Origin: Istiophorus platypterus
Lineage: Eukaryota; Chordata; Actinopteri; Istiophoriformes; Istiophoridae
Length of the DNA: 64,000 nt
Direction of reading: 5' to 3'
NCBI GenBank assembly: GCA_016859345.1
Contig: CM029119.1
Span: forward strand, 8,629,412-8,693,411
This document shows positions 1-10,451 of this stretch, piece after piece; positions within the stretch are counted from its first letter, which is position 1; every line of letters starts with the position of its first letter. The translations under genes and the position numbers were made by a program. Below the pieces are notes generated by a model. It saw only the letters and a program-made list of their open reading frames with translations, was not told the origin of the DNA and did no database searches.

Positions 1-50
1 TACAAGCGTTAGCGCTAAATATGCACTGTGCCTTTCTTCTGTTTACCCAG

Positions 51-251
51 CTGTGGGTTGGGATGCCAGCATGGTATGTGGCAGCGTGTCGTGCCAACGT
101 TAAGAGTGGCGCCATCATGGCCAACCTCTCGGACACAGAGATCCAGAGGGAGATTGGCATCAGCAACCCTCTACACAGGCTTAAACTCCGCCTGGCCATC
201 CAGGAAATGGTCTCCCTCACTAGTCCGTCTGCACCTGCAAGCACGCGCTCT
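51..251 (+). CDS. ppfia3: ppfia3 exon: C-terminal part of SAM1
   Basis: The acceptor is a pyrimidine tract ending in cccag at 50, and the donor gtaagg starts at 252. The exon has 67 codons, phase 0 to 0. It reads LWVGMPAWYVAACRANVKSG, then IQREIGISNPLHRLKLRL, which is the end of liprin SAM1, followed by the linker SLTSPSAPASTRS. Confidence 0.95.
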
Positions 252-3200
252 GTAAGGTTCAAGGAAAAAGCATGATGTAACTCTAAACATGAGTGTGCAA
301 ACTGCATGTGCGCATAGCTGGGTCATTAACAAAATTCATACAGTTATGTCAAGGAAGAGGAAAGATGTTGTATTTGTTTACTGTCATTACAGTCGACCAG
401 TAATATTTGGATGACACATGCTGAGATGGAGTCTCTAACTGCTGCCACCAAGCCAGTAAGACTGAATATTATATTGCATTTCAAATATTTTTTAGAATTT
501 AAGGATATGTATTTTGTTTCTGTTCATGGCATTTGCATTTCTGTCATTTACATAAAACTGAGTCAGTTCTTAGGCAAACCCTGTTGCAGTGTTCTCTATA
601 TAGGCGTGTAACATTATGAATTGTTTCAGGCTTTGGCCTCTTAACACGTGGTAATATGACCAGAGTTCACATACTGATAAGTTCTTTTCTTTTTCTTTGT
701 CTCTGATTAGGCTTGTTTGGCTACACCTTTCCCTTACTATTCCCTCAAAATCTGTTTTGATGTAGTGTTTCCAACTAATTCTCACTCACTAACAAAACTT
801 TTCCTCCTTCTGTCTTCCCTCTCCTGTTCTCATTCTGTCCTGACACCAATTCACCATAACACACCTACATACACCCCCCTCCATTTTTCCCTTTCTTTGC
901 CACTCGCTCCCCTTTTCTTTCCTTTCTTCTCTGCCTAAACCACAAGGAGCAGAAGGAGTTCAGCTGGGACCAGGTGAGTTTCTGTTATACACAAGTGATC
1001 ATCACATACTGCAGCATAATGGGAACTTTCATCCTGATTCCTTAATCTGGGCAATCTGTGAAATGACAATATATTACCAAAGATGTTTTTAATCACAAAC
1101 ATAATATATTAAGCTATTAGCACAATTTAACTAAGCACAGTATTAAATTATGATATATGTGAGCACTGGCTTTAGGTGAGAAGCAAAACAGATAAAGTTG
1201 ATCTAGTTTGTTTATAAAAAGCCAAATGTTGTAATCTTCAGGACAACCACACAGCAAATGAGCGAAAAACACCAAAATTTGAGTTATAAGGTTTTTTTCT
1301 ACAGCATAGAATAAACTGGAAAGTTTCAGATTCATTTCAGTCTAAACTTACCACTTTTTAATAAGGCACAATTTACAAAAGTTTATGAATTATACATAAC
1401 TGAATAGTTAATTTGAGTCCAGCTTTTTCCCATGTAGCTAAAAACAAAACAAGCTTACCAAGCTTATAATTGATTTCTAAATGATCCACTACCCATGAAG
1501 TCATTACTTACACACACTCTTTACAATGGATGCCTTGTTGGACATTGGTGCTTAATTTCAAACTCAAAAGCTTAGCCTAACTCTAACATACTGAGCTCAT
1601 GGATAGCCCTGTAATGGTACAACTATAGATAGTTATCTTTGCCATTTCATCCTACATTTCCCATGTTTCCTATGACCCGTGATGAATCGACTGGCACAGC
1701 TGAGAGATATTTTGCATGACAGCTGGCTGGCCAGCCGTGCATATGGAGTGCCCAGGGCGGAAGAGACAACAAGGGATATAAATCACGGTGAAAAACCCGT
1801 AGACTGTCTACGGGTTTTTCACCCTGATTTATATGTTTTAAACTTGTCTATCTTGCATCTTGAAGAAATGCATTTATTCTTTATTTCAGAGGCTCCGATA
1901 ATGAAATAAGGACTGACAAAGTATCTTTAGTCCAAATATTTTACCATTTTTAGTTATAATAGACTAGTAAGCTACGAATCTTTTTTGTTTCAAATTTAGT
2001 CATTGTCCTAGATGTTACCAATTATATTATAGTGTAACTGGTAAAAAAACGTTGTAAATTAAATATCAGACTCAGGATTGTTTTTATACTTTCTCTGGTT
2101 TATCATACATCTCGTCTGTGTCCTTTCACTTTATTCACATCCATCAACCCCTCTGTCCTCCAGATCCTGGCCTATGGAGACATGAACCACGAGTGGGTGG
2201 GGAATGAATGGCTGCCCAGCCTGGGTCTACCCCAGTACCGCTCCTACTTCATGGAGTCACTGGTAGATGCCCGCATGCTCGATCATCTCACCAAAAAAGA
2301 ACTGAGGGGTCAACTGAAAATGGTGGACAGTTTCCACAGGTTGGACAGAGCAATTCATGAGTTATTCGTGACATTTATCCACATTTATCACATACATTTG
2401 ATTCTCTCTACATTTTATATCAGCTTTTATAAAAATTAAAGCCATATGTTTTTCTCACTTGCAGGGTGAGTCTTCACTATGGAATCATGTGCTTGAAGCG
2501 CTTGAACTACGACAGGAAGGAGCTGGAGAGGAGGAGGGATGAGAGTCAACATCAGAATCAAGGTGAGCCTTGTGGTTAATGGCAAATTAACACACTTCTT
2601 GGGATATATTCTGCTTGAGATAATTGTCTTCCTGTGTCCCTCTCCTCAGATGTGATGGTATGGTCTAATGAGCGAGTGATGTGTTGGGTGCAGTCAATCG
2701 GTCTGAAAGAGTTTGCTGACAACCTACTTGAAAGCGGGGTGCACGGGGCCCTCCTGGCGCTAGACGACACCTTTGACTACACCGACTTGGCCCTCCTCCT
2801 CCAGATACCCAATCAGAACACACAGGTACCCCACAGTGCACCACCTTTACTGTCAATATGTAGAAGATATAGGCAGAAAAGCATCTCTGTAGAGCACTTA
2901 TCTCACAAGTGTTGTCAGAAATTCACACGTCCTGTTTGCCTGTTGTCGAGATAAATCTAATCTTCAACTCTTAAATTTTCTTATCTATCTTAATTATGAG
3001 CTTAAACCTCTGTTTGTCTATCTATTTCAGGCGAGGCAGCTCCTAGAGAAGGAGTACAATGCTCTCATCTCCATGGGAACAGAGAGGAGGCCAGATGAGG
3101 TATGACAAAGCCGACTGTCAGTAGAAAATCAATGAAGATAATCACTCCTGCCAGAAGGCGGGAGTGTGCGTCGATTGTAACCATCCTGACTAAGACTATT

Positions 3201-6200
3201 TTACTTGACAATAGGGCCATTGGTGCAAACTTTTCATTTTTTTCCCCTTTGTTAAATGTGTGTCATGACAGGATACTTTTCTTTCCACTGGTTAAATAGC
3301 AGAGTGAAATATCTCTCTTCCTCATAAAGAAAGCCTTTATGGAATCATTGTATGCACTGCTGGTAAACTGTTAGCGTGCCAGGATGGTTCAGCTGTGTTT
3401 ACACCAGTGCTAATTACTTAGTTACAGTGGGTAGGACTAAAAACTGTGCAACTGTGTTATACTGTCACAACAAATCCTGCTTTTTCAAATACCACTTTGT
3501 TAAAACCCACTAATGCATATTGAGTAAGACCCTGAAATAGATAGCCTCTAATCTGAAATGCTGGTCTTTTTAATGAGTCATGTTATTTAATTGTCTCTAC
3601 AGGATGGAACAAAAACATTTACACGGTCACCATCATGGAGAAAGATGTTCAGAGAGAAGGACCTCCGCGGTGTGACCTCCGACTCCTCAGAAACATTACC
3701 TGCCAACTTCCGTGCCTCCGCCATCTCGACCCCTTCTGTCACCCTGAGAAAAGTCCAGAGTGAAGGTAAGTAATCGCGGCTCACAGTGGCTCGGCGAGCA
3801 GCAACACAGGCTTGGGTCAGGCATTATGCAGTTTTTTTCAATGTTTTGAAACGTTTGTGAGAAAAAATGGGAATGTTAAACCAGTTATACTACTACTAAC
3901 AAACTTAGTCAAACATACTCACATTAAAAAAAAGCTGGCACAGAAATGCAGCAGAAGGCTGCATGCAAATTTGTGATAAGTGATAAATAGTGGTGATGAA
4001 AAGTCAAAAAAGGAAAAGCAACAGAAAGATTGACAGAGATGATCATGGCAATATCGAGATTTAGCATCCCTCTGGTTATAAAGCTGTATAAATCCTCTAA
4101 CAAAGTCAAAATGCATTTGGTAATTGAATTATAAAGAGCTGATGTCAAAATGACGCATGGAGGTAAAGCCAAAAAATCAAAACAGGGATGAGAAATGATT
4201 TTCTGTAAGGCAACGCACTTAATCGTGTAGTATTTTAGACCAGGCAGTGTTGCCCAGTGTGCAAGGGAGCGGGGATTCGATCACTTTCGAATCAACCTTT
4301 TTGGCTTAGTTTTACACTACTGAAACATTTTTCAAAGTATGTTTTTCATTTTCTACCTTCCAGGCTGCCATATTGGCTTCGGTCAGTATTTTTTGTTGTG
4401 AATATAGCTTTTAGAGGTTTAAAAATGTGATTTTGATATGTATTACACCGATATGAACCCTTTGAGCATGTGTCGTCATCGCCTTTTAAGAGTTGTGGGT
4501 CTGAGAGGGGCTGTTTTGAAAGCTTTCAAGCCCGTGAATGATGCTCCAGTGACAGAGATTTCACAAACTACATGCGTAAATAGAAATTAAACCTAGGACG
4601 GAAACATTATACAAACAGGATTGTTGTGAAGAGGAAACCCTGAATTTGGAGCAATGGCACCATAAGTCATTCAGCTATATCATCTTGTTTATCTGTATCT
4701 CCTGACTTTTGGGATGCCTTGACTCACGCTAAGAGGCTAGTCAATTTGATGTGGGGAAATATTGGAAATACAGTGAACTCTCCACCCCAAAGCTTTTTTA
4801 ATATCAGACTTTCCTACGTCTTTTGGAGTTTTTACAACAAACTGATGAGATTTATGTGAAACCTCTTTTAAGTGCTGCTTTCAGTAACACGGCCTGGCAA
4901 ATTCAATGAGTAAGTCTAATATAAACATTCGGTTAAATACCAGGAAACTGTCAATGACCAGCAAGGGTGGAAAATATGTGTTTTTTTAATTAAAGATCAT
5001 TCTTTGGCAGTTCTTGCTTTTGTTGGACGGTAGAAATGAAGTGAAGAGGCATGAAAAAGGGCGGCAGAGAAGAGAACGACATGGAGCGTAGGTCCCACTA
5101 GACCTTGAACCATGGATGTTGCATGCATTGTAACTGTTTGGCTACCGAGGCACTATGGAAAATGTGATCTTTTGTTGTCTATGTATGTTCTCGGCTGGTA
5201 CAGTTGTGTAGTGGTTAGAGCTCTCACCTAACCACATGTAGGTTCTGGGTTCAAACCCCAGTTCAGCCTGAGCCTTTCCGTGGAGTTTGCATGTTCTCTC
5301 TGTGCCAGTGTGGGTTTCCAGCAGGTGCTTTAACTTCCTCCCTAAGGCATGCAGGTTGAATTGCATCACTGAATTTACCATAGGTGTGAATATGAGCATC
5401 TCTATATGTCCTCCCTGTGATTGGCAACATGTCCAGGGTGCACCCTGCCTCTTGTGTCAGCTGGCATTAGCTTAATTGATCCTCAAAGGATAAGTGGTGT
5501 AGGTGATGGATGTTTCATCTTGCGGAGTTAGGTCTGTGCCATAAATGAATTAACCACAGGCAACCGTTTCGCTTAGCTCGGCTCAAAACAAAGAAGGGGG
5601 AAACAGCTTATTAGCTACTTATCTTAAGAAGTGTTGGTACAATATGCTGACTTTGTAACCTTTGGAGACAGCCAGGCTAGCAACTTTTTTCCAGGCTTTT
5701 TTTTTTAAGTTAAGTTAAGCTAACAAGCCATGACATGTCCTTCTTTACACCTTGTTTTTTTTGAACTGATTAATTAAATCGAATATAACGTGTTAGTTGT
5801 TGAGCTTTAGAAAAGAATTTTTTTCCATTTGGTCAGAGCCAGATCTGCTTTTTCCACCTGTTTCCAGTCTTGTGCTAAGATGATCAGCTGCTGGCTTTAG
5901 CTCCACATTTCCCCTCATCTTCTTCTTTGCAAAAAAAAAACCAAAAACCAAAAAACAACAACAAATAAGCATATTTCCGATAATATTAAGCTATTCCTTT
6001 AAGGTATTAGCCAGTGCCAGTGCAGCCTCCCATTTGATTTGCACCCCTGGTAGAAAGAGTCCAAAGGTAGAGCAGTCTTTCCTGTTTTCCTGTCATTTAA
6101 AATAATACAAACTTGACAAAATTAATTTCCTCAGCTGACATGTCATGACCTTACAGCATTGAAGCTCTAAAGCCTTGTGGATTCGCAGCAAATATCTTCA

Positions 6201-6391
6201 CTGAAAACTCAATTCCTCCTTTTTTTATTTTACAGTTTTAGTTTTTCAGTTTGACCTGCTGCGCTGATTTACGTCTGTTTGTCTCATAGAAGCATGTACA
6301 TACAGTTTATCTACAGATTACCTTCTTCTCTCTTTCAGTAAACTCTGGTCCAAGAGGAGAGTCGGGGTCTGTGAGAACATATTCCTGCTAA
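51..6391 (+). CDS. ppfia3: Liprin-alpha-3, C-terminal half (partial, nine exons)
   Basis: Liprin-alpha-3 is a cytoplasmic scaffold of the presynaptic active zone that binds LAR-type receptor phosphatases and GRIP. Joined exons 51-251, 393-455, 947-973, 2164-2339, 2465-2562, 2650-2825, 3031-3099, 3603-3765 and 6339-6391 keep one frame and give 341 residues plus TAA. Residues 1-55 finish SAM1 (LWVGMPAWYVAACRANVKSG). SAM2 runs from about HEWVGNEWLPSLGL to CLKRLNYDRKELERRR, and SAM3 from VMVWSNERVM to the LLLQIPNQNTQ region. The tail has SPSWRKMFREKDLRGVT and ends in VRTYSC, the PDZ ligand of the family. The KEFSWDQ peptide and the FREKDLRGVT tail resemble PPFIA3 rather than PPFIA1, 2 or 4. The coiled-coil N-terminal half lies left of the window. 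Every junction is AG/GT. Family identity is very sure; paralogue identity is nearly so. Confidence 0.95.
393..455 (+). CDS. ppfia3: ppfia3 exon: SAM1-SAM2 linker
   Basis: Acceptor cattacag ends at 392 and donor gtaaga starts at 456. The 21 codons read STSNIWMTHAEMESLTAA then TKP, matching the liprin linker consensus (VWVTHEEMESL in paralogues). It is phase 0 to 0, so skipping it would keep the frame. Confidence 0.92.
947..973 (+). CDS. ppfia3: ppfia3 27-nt microexon
   Basis: Nine codons (EQKEFSWDQ) lie between acceptor ccacaag (ends 946) and donor gtgagt (starts 974). It corresponds to the EEKEFPWGQ-like peptide remembered from human PPFIA3, directly before LAYGDMNHEW. About 170 nt of pyrimidine-rich intron precede it, and a UGC lies 13-15 nt upstream. 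Phase 0 to 0 makes it optional. Confidence 0.88.
1776..1834. repeat. Near-perfect 59-nt palindrome (foldback) in ppfia3 intron
   Basis: Arm 1776-1804 and arm 1806-1834 are reverse complements at 28 of 29 positions, around a single central T at 1805 (GTAGAC-T-GTCTAC). The outer part reads atataaatca on both arms. It could be a remnant of a miniature foldback transposon or a local palindrome; no family was recognised. Confidence 0.9.
2164..2339 (+). CDS. ppfia3: ppfia3 exon: SAM2
   Basis: Acceptor cctccag ends at 2163 and donor gt starts at 2340. It encodes ILAYGDMNHEWVGNEWLPSL through LKMVDSFH and leaves two bases (AG) to complete an arginine codon in the next exon. It holds the core helices of SAM2. 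Confidence 0.95.
2465..2562 (+). CDS. ppfia3: ppfia3 exon: end of SAM2
   Basis: Acceptor ttgcag ends at 2464 and donor gtgagc starts at 2563. It encodes VSLHYGIMCLKRLNYDRK and then ELERRRDESQHQNQ, the last SAM2 helix and the basic SAM2-SAM3 linker. Confidence 0.95.
2650..2825 (+). CDS. ppfia3: ppfia3 exon: SAM3
   Basis: Acceptor ctcctcag ends at 2649 and donor gtaccc starts at 2826. It encodes VMVWSNERVMCWVQSIGL through DLALLLQIPNQNTQ, which is SAM3, with the typical SGVHGALLALD segment. Confidence 0.95.
3031..3099 (+). CDS. ppfia3: ppfia3 exon: post-SAM3 helix
   Basis: Acceptor ctatttcag ends at 3030 and donor gtatga starts at 3100. The 23 codons read ARQLLEKEYNALISMGTERR then PDE, matching ARQLLEKEF-type sequence of the family. 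Confidence 0.94.
3603..3765 (+). CDS. ppfia3: ppfia3 exon: C-terminal basic region
   Basis: Acceptor tctctacag ends at 3602 and donor gtaagt starts at 3766. It encodes DGTKTFTRSPSWRKMFREK then DLRGVTSDSSETLPANFR. The FREKDLRGVT segment is the best marker for the alpha-3 paralogue. One base is carried into the last exon. Confidence 0.94.
5193..5513 (+). mobile_element. tRNA-derived SINE copy (degenerate)
   Basis: The head (5193-5269) has a tRNA-like A box (tgtagtggttaga, about 5207-5219) and B box (GGTTCAAACCC, 5248-5258). The body reads gagtttgcatgttctctctg, then a degenerate form of the conserved fish SINE core, then tcctcaaaggataagtgg and a gatggatg tail. It resembles V-SINE or Mermaid-type elements. 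It sits sense in the last ppfia3 intron. Confidence 0.75.
5560..6003. mobile_element. Dispersed foldback-like teleost repeat, copy 1
   Basis: The left part has gggggaaacagcttattagc. The right part has ctgtttccagtcttgtgcta, then gctgctggctttagctcc, and ends aagctattcctttaa. These are the two inverted ends of a repeat I know as common in teleosts (ttaaaggaatag...; gctaagctaagctaa). It is degenerate and has no coding capacity. The repeat class is not certain. Confidence 0.6.
6339..6391 (+). CDS. ppfia3: ppfia3 last coding exon with PDZ-binding tail
   Basis: Acceptor tctctctttcag ends at 6338. With the carried G it reads VNSGPRGESGSVRTYSC and TAA at 6389-6391. VRTYSC is the invariant liprin-alpha C-terminus bound by GRIP PDZ domains. 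This short exon is easy to miss because it lies 2.6 kb past the previous one. Confidence 0.93.
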
Positions 6392-6740
6392 AGATAAGCA
6401 CACCTGGTGAGAAAAGCACCCTCAGAGACAATTGTATCTGTAGCTAAAATGGCTTTTGTGAACGCCAAATCAAAGAGCATATCTCAGCTGGAGCTATTGC
6501 GGTTCGTCAAGTGTATTTTATTTCATCCTGCAGGCCCCCCCCCCCCCCCTTCAGCCTATCCCAAGGAAAAACCAACATTTTTCAAAAAAAAACAAAAAAA
6601 ACAACGGAGGATCAAAATCAAAAATGGACACAAGAAGATAACGGTGTTCGAGCTAGACGCCTCGAAGAATCAAAGACACTGAGTGAATGATTTCTGAAAA
6701 GATGAAAAAAAAATGAGTGAATGTCTGTTTATTCATCTGT

Positions 6741-6757
6741 TTCTCTCTCTCTCTCCC

Positions 6758-6796
<39 letters not shown>
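6741..6796. repeat. (CT)n microsatellite
   Basis: CT dinucleotide run with scattered C interruptions, inside the putative ppfia3 3' UTR. Confidence 0.95.
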
Positions 6797-6799
<3 letters not shown>

Positions 6800-8491
6800 T
6801 TGATCCATAGTTGTGGCATGATGCTGTTTGATTCTGTAGAAAGTGACCATCGCCTATCGTGAATTCATCTTCTGTTTTTGAGTGTGAGATGGCAATATTG
6901 ACACAATGAATTTATAGTTTTTAAATTGGAAAATGCATTCCTGCTCAGATCAGGAGAATGATACCTTGACACACATCCTTTCAGGTGATCTTACTGCAAT
7001 TTAGACTGATAATAGAACATACTCTTCCTAGTAACATAACAACACAGTAGAGTCTGGAGAGAGGGACGTCTGAGGGAGAATGTAAGTGTATAGAGGGAAA
7101 ATGAAATGTATGTTCTTAAGCCATAACAGACATGAGATGCACAAATGTGAATAGGTCAGACAATGATACAATTAGCAAAAGTGCTTTATGACAAAATCCC
7201 ATTCAAACTGGGAAAAAAAGAGTTAAGCATTTGTGTTAATATGCATGCCAAAATCAACCATTTTAGAGTGAACGTCATGATATCAATCATCTACTGATGT
7301 GAAAGCTTGGGTCAGGACTTTGTAAAATGTGTGTATTTTATTTTTATCATTTTTTTATGATAACTGCTATTGTATGTATGTATGTATGTACAGTATGTAT
7401 GTGTGTGTATTAAACTGTAAGTTCATTTCATACTTAGTTTTAAGACTGACTGTAATTTCATTTTAGGTTGAAAAAGGATATATGTTTTAAATTATGGACA
7501 TTTAAGATATGCTACTTGTATGTGTACATTTTGGAAAAAAAAAAACATTGTGTTATGATTTAAATTCATATTACTGGAGAGTAGTGATGATAATTGAATA
7601 TAATATGATAACAATAATGATAATGATTGTAAAAGCTGTAATTAAAAAACATACCTGTACAATGCTACTGAAGGAGTTATTTGGCAAGTTTCCCCTCACA
7701 TTGACCGCTCACAGGTAAGTGGCTATAACAGAGCTCTCAGTCGTCTTTTAGAATATGAGCCATTAAAACATAGATGACTAGTTTATCCCTTAACTGTCAG
7801 CTTAACTTAAACTGAGGCATAACTAAGAAAATACCAAAAGACAGGGCTTGTAAAGAGTGAGGTGGTATAGTCTTATTTTTACTATTAATTTGGTCTCACA
7901 ATAGCGTGTGTGCTGTAGTTTAAGGTGGCAGCATTTAGGATCCTATAAATATTATCCTTAAGTGTAAGAACATATTTTTTTCACTCCAAATGAAATTGAA
8001 CCTTTTTACGAAACATGGAAATAGACAAGGATATAACCTCAGTTTCTTTGTTGGCAGTTTCAGATCTTTATTTTCAACATGTTGTCACCACAGGACTGGA
8101 AAATGAGCCAGAACAGGAAGAGGAAACCCCAATGCTTTTTAGGCATGGCAAAGATTATAAATAGTACAGGTGTTTTTCCCCCTAAACAGGTAAAGATGAA
8201 TGATGAATGATTTCTTTTTTTTAATCATTTATTCAGTCATTAATTTGCTCTTGTTAACTTTTAACATGGACTTTTTCATATTTAAACTTATCTATACCTA
8301 TTGTCATACACATCCTTAATGTATGAAGTCATACTGCATATGAAATGCAATGAACCAGAATAATCTGTCCTGAGTTAAGTGTAAAAGGGGATTTTCTCCC
8401 AAGTATTTCTTTTACATGAGCACAATTGCGGGGCCATGCCGGTCCTTTCTATGCAACTATATGCTCATGGAGGCTGAAAGAACAAACAGGA

Positions 8492-8508
8492 GAGCGCCAT
8501 CTCCTGGA
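8492..8508 (-). promoter_or_regulatory. CTCF-like motif
   Basis: Read on the - strand it is TCCAGGAGATGGCGCTC, which fits the core CCASYAGRKGGCRS with one mismatch. It lies between ppfia3 and fgf21. Motif match only; occupancy is unknown. Confidence 0.4.
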
Positions 8509-10115
8509 TGAGTGCCATCTTTAAAACTGTGTCCCTTTCTTTCATCACATGAATTTTATTTGGTTTCACAAGCTGAATGATAAAGCCTTTGTTCAGTTTT
8601 GCTTTCGTTTCAGTTGAGGACAAACGTGGCAGACAGTGAGTAAACATGGAGGAATATTTCCCTTGTTTATGACTTCTATGTTCTGTGTATATTAATATTT
8701 CACCAATGCGACATTGTGAATCATATTGATATGACCCCCCCAATATTCAACTATGCTAAAAATGACCCCAAAATGTATTGATATAAAAATGATAAATAAA
8801 AAAGTAGCTTTACTATGACAGCCAACCACGTGCCACCGTCCAAAATAATCATTAGCAAATTTGATCATAAACTTTAAAACAAAAGGATTGTTATTACAAC
8901 TGCTTCTAGTATTGCACATTACTGCAGCTCTTGGTGTGTTTTTTATCATGCAGTGTTGCCGCACCCCAGCAGAAGCTGTTCCTCAAATCCCGTGGCCAAC
9001 CAATGTCAAATACTGTACTGTCGGACTGGACCTTGGACCTTGAAGGAATAGGCCATTCATTTGTTGGTGTGAAAGACAAAGACAAAAAGGCCTGTGCATC
9101 ATAGACTGCTGAAAGATTAATGAAGATATTTTTAAGTTGTTTTTTTTCTCATCATTTTCAAAAATTCTCCTGACAGTTATGAGTAATTTATGTTGCCCTC
9201 TATAGATTCTGTTATGATTGACAATTGAATAAGTGCGAAAACAATTTTCATGAACTGGAATCACAATCACTAAAGTTTCTTGGTGACTCACCGCGTTTCT
9301 TAAGTCCACAAGTTTACATTCAGCTTCCTGGTGACTGCACAGCTGCAGTCCTGTAAACATTAACCTTCCGCTTATAAATCAGTTTCACCCACTCTTTCCC
9401 TTATTTTCTCCTTCAAACACACATACACACACACACACACACACTCACTTACACACAAATCAAAATAAGATAAACACCGTAAAACCCCAAAACAACTAGT
9501 CGCTAACACTCGTAATTTTTGATAGAATATTTCAGCAGATGACGCACATGTTTGTGTTACATCTTCTTGCAGTTGTGAAATGTGAATATTTATTTTAAGT
9601 GGAAGCCTGGAAGGAAAAATCTTGCTGGGTTACTGTAAGCTGTTTTTTTCTAGACATTACAAAGCATAATTGCTAATATTTGTAACAAATCTCCAGTGAA
9701 AATGAGGTTAATGTACCAAGATATTTCAGATAAAAAGATAATTAATAGCGCAATGATAGAATTCAGTTATATAATGCTAAATGTAACCTACAAAAAAACA
9801 TACTATTATCTAGAATTTCTTGAGCAATGTGAAACACTTGCTATAATAGGGCATATGATGGAATCACTGGGAAACATAAAATAAGCAAATAACCATTTCC
9901 TATGCGTTTGGCTCGGAAGAATTCAAGCCCGCCTGTACTTGTGGGAGTCCAGAGACCCAACTTTAAGAGCAACACTTAATTTACATGACACAGAAGAAGC
10001 CCATACATAGTGTGAGAACACAGGCCTTCCTCTCAGCATTAAATCAAAGTTTAATCATGTGGAAGTCTGACTCATACCTTAGTCTCATGAAGTAGGACCT
10101 CCTTCTCCTAACCCC

Positions 10116-10123
10116 TTTATAAG
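10116..10123 (+). promoter_or_regulatory. fgf21: Possible fgf21 TATA box
   Basis: TTTATAAG lies about 180 nt upstream of the fgf21 ATG, after the pyrimidine-rich ccttctcctaacccc. An AT-rich HNF-like stretch (aatcaaagtttaatcat, 10042-10058) lies further upstream, which would suit a liver gene. The assignment rests on position and sequence only. An acceptor-like tract ending at 10275 (tatctttcttccag) could mean a separate 5' exon. Confidence 0.25.
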
Positions 10124-10297
10124 GGAACTAAACTTGCTCCTATTCAGAATTTGATCAAAAAGAACTTTTTCATACAGAGCCATATATTCTCTGTTTATTA
10201 TTATTTATTATTCTTTTTTATCCATATCAAGCTATTTATTTTTCTTAATTTATTCCTAATTTATCTTTCTTCCAGAGTTCCTTAATCTATTTTCCAA

Positions 10298-10451
10298 ATG
10301 TTTTCGTTTCCACACACATCTCTCTCCTGTCTCCACCTGTCTTCTTTTCTCTTAATCATTCCACTTCCTTTCTCTCTGTCATTTTATCTCCCTGACTCAA
10401 GCCCACTTTTATCCCTGAATAATCAAGTCAGAGAAGGGCATCTCTACACAG
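10298..10451 (+). CDS. fgf21: fgf21 exon 1 (signal peptide)
   Basis: ATG at 10298 is preceded in frame by TAA at 10283-10285. The donor gtattt starts at 10452. It encodes 51 codons to QVREGHLYT plus one base. The Kozak context is weak (C at -3). Confidence 0.85.

Larger units (their letters stand above)
6392..10297. other. Non-coding interval ppfia3-fgf21 (3' UTR plus intergenic)
   Basis: No conserved coding exon was recognised. The left part should hold the ppfia3 3' UTR; possible poly(A) signals are ATTAAA at 7409-7414 and AATAAA at 8795-8800. It also holds the CT repeat, a TATG repeat (7371-7410), an AC repeat (9417-9457), and a CTCF-like motif at 8492-8508. The longest open frames here do not resemble known proteins. 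Confidence 0.6.

Noticed and set aside
1679..1909. Open frame spanning the ppfia3 intron palindrome, considered as an alternative exon
   Set aside because: No liprin similarity, it runs through the palindrome, and flanking splice sites are poor.
5193..5269. tRNA-like sequence with A and B boxes
   Set aside because: The cloverleaf is degenerate and it is joined to a SINE body and GATGGATG tail, so it is the head of a SINE rather than a functional tRNA gene.
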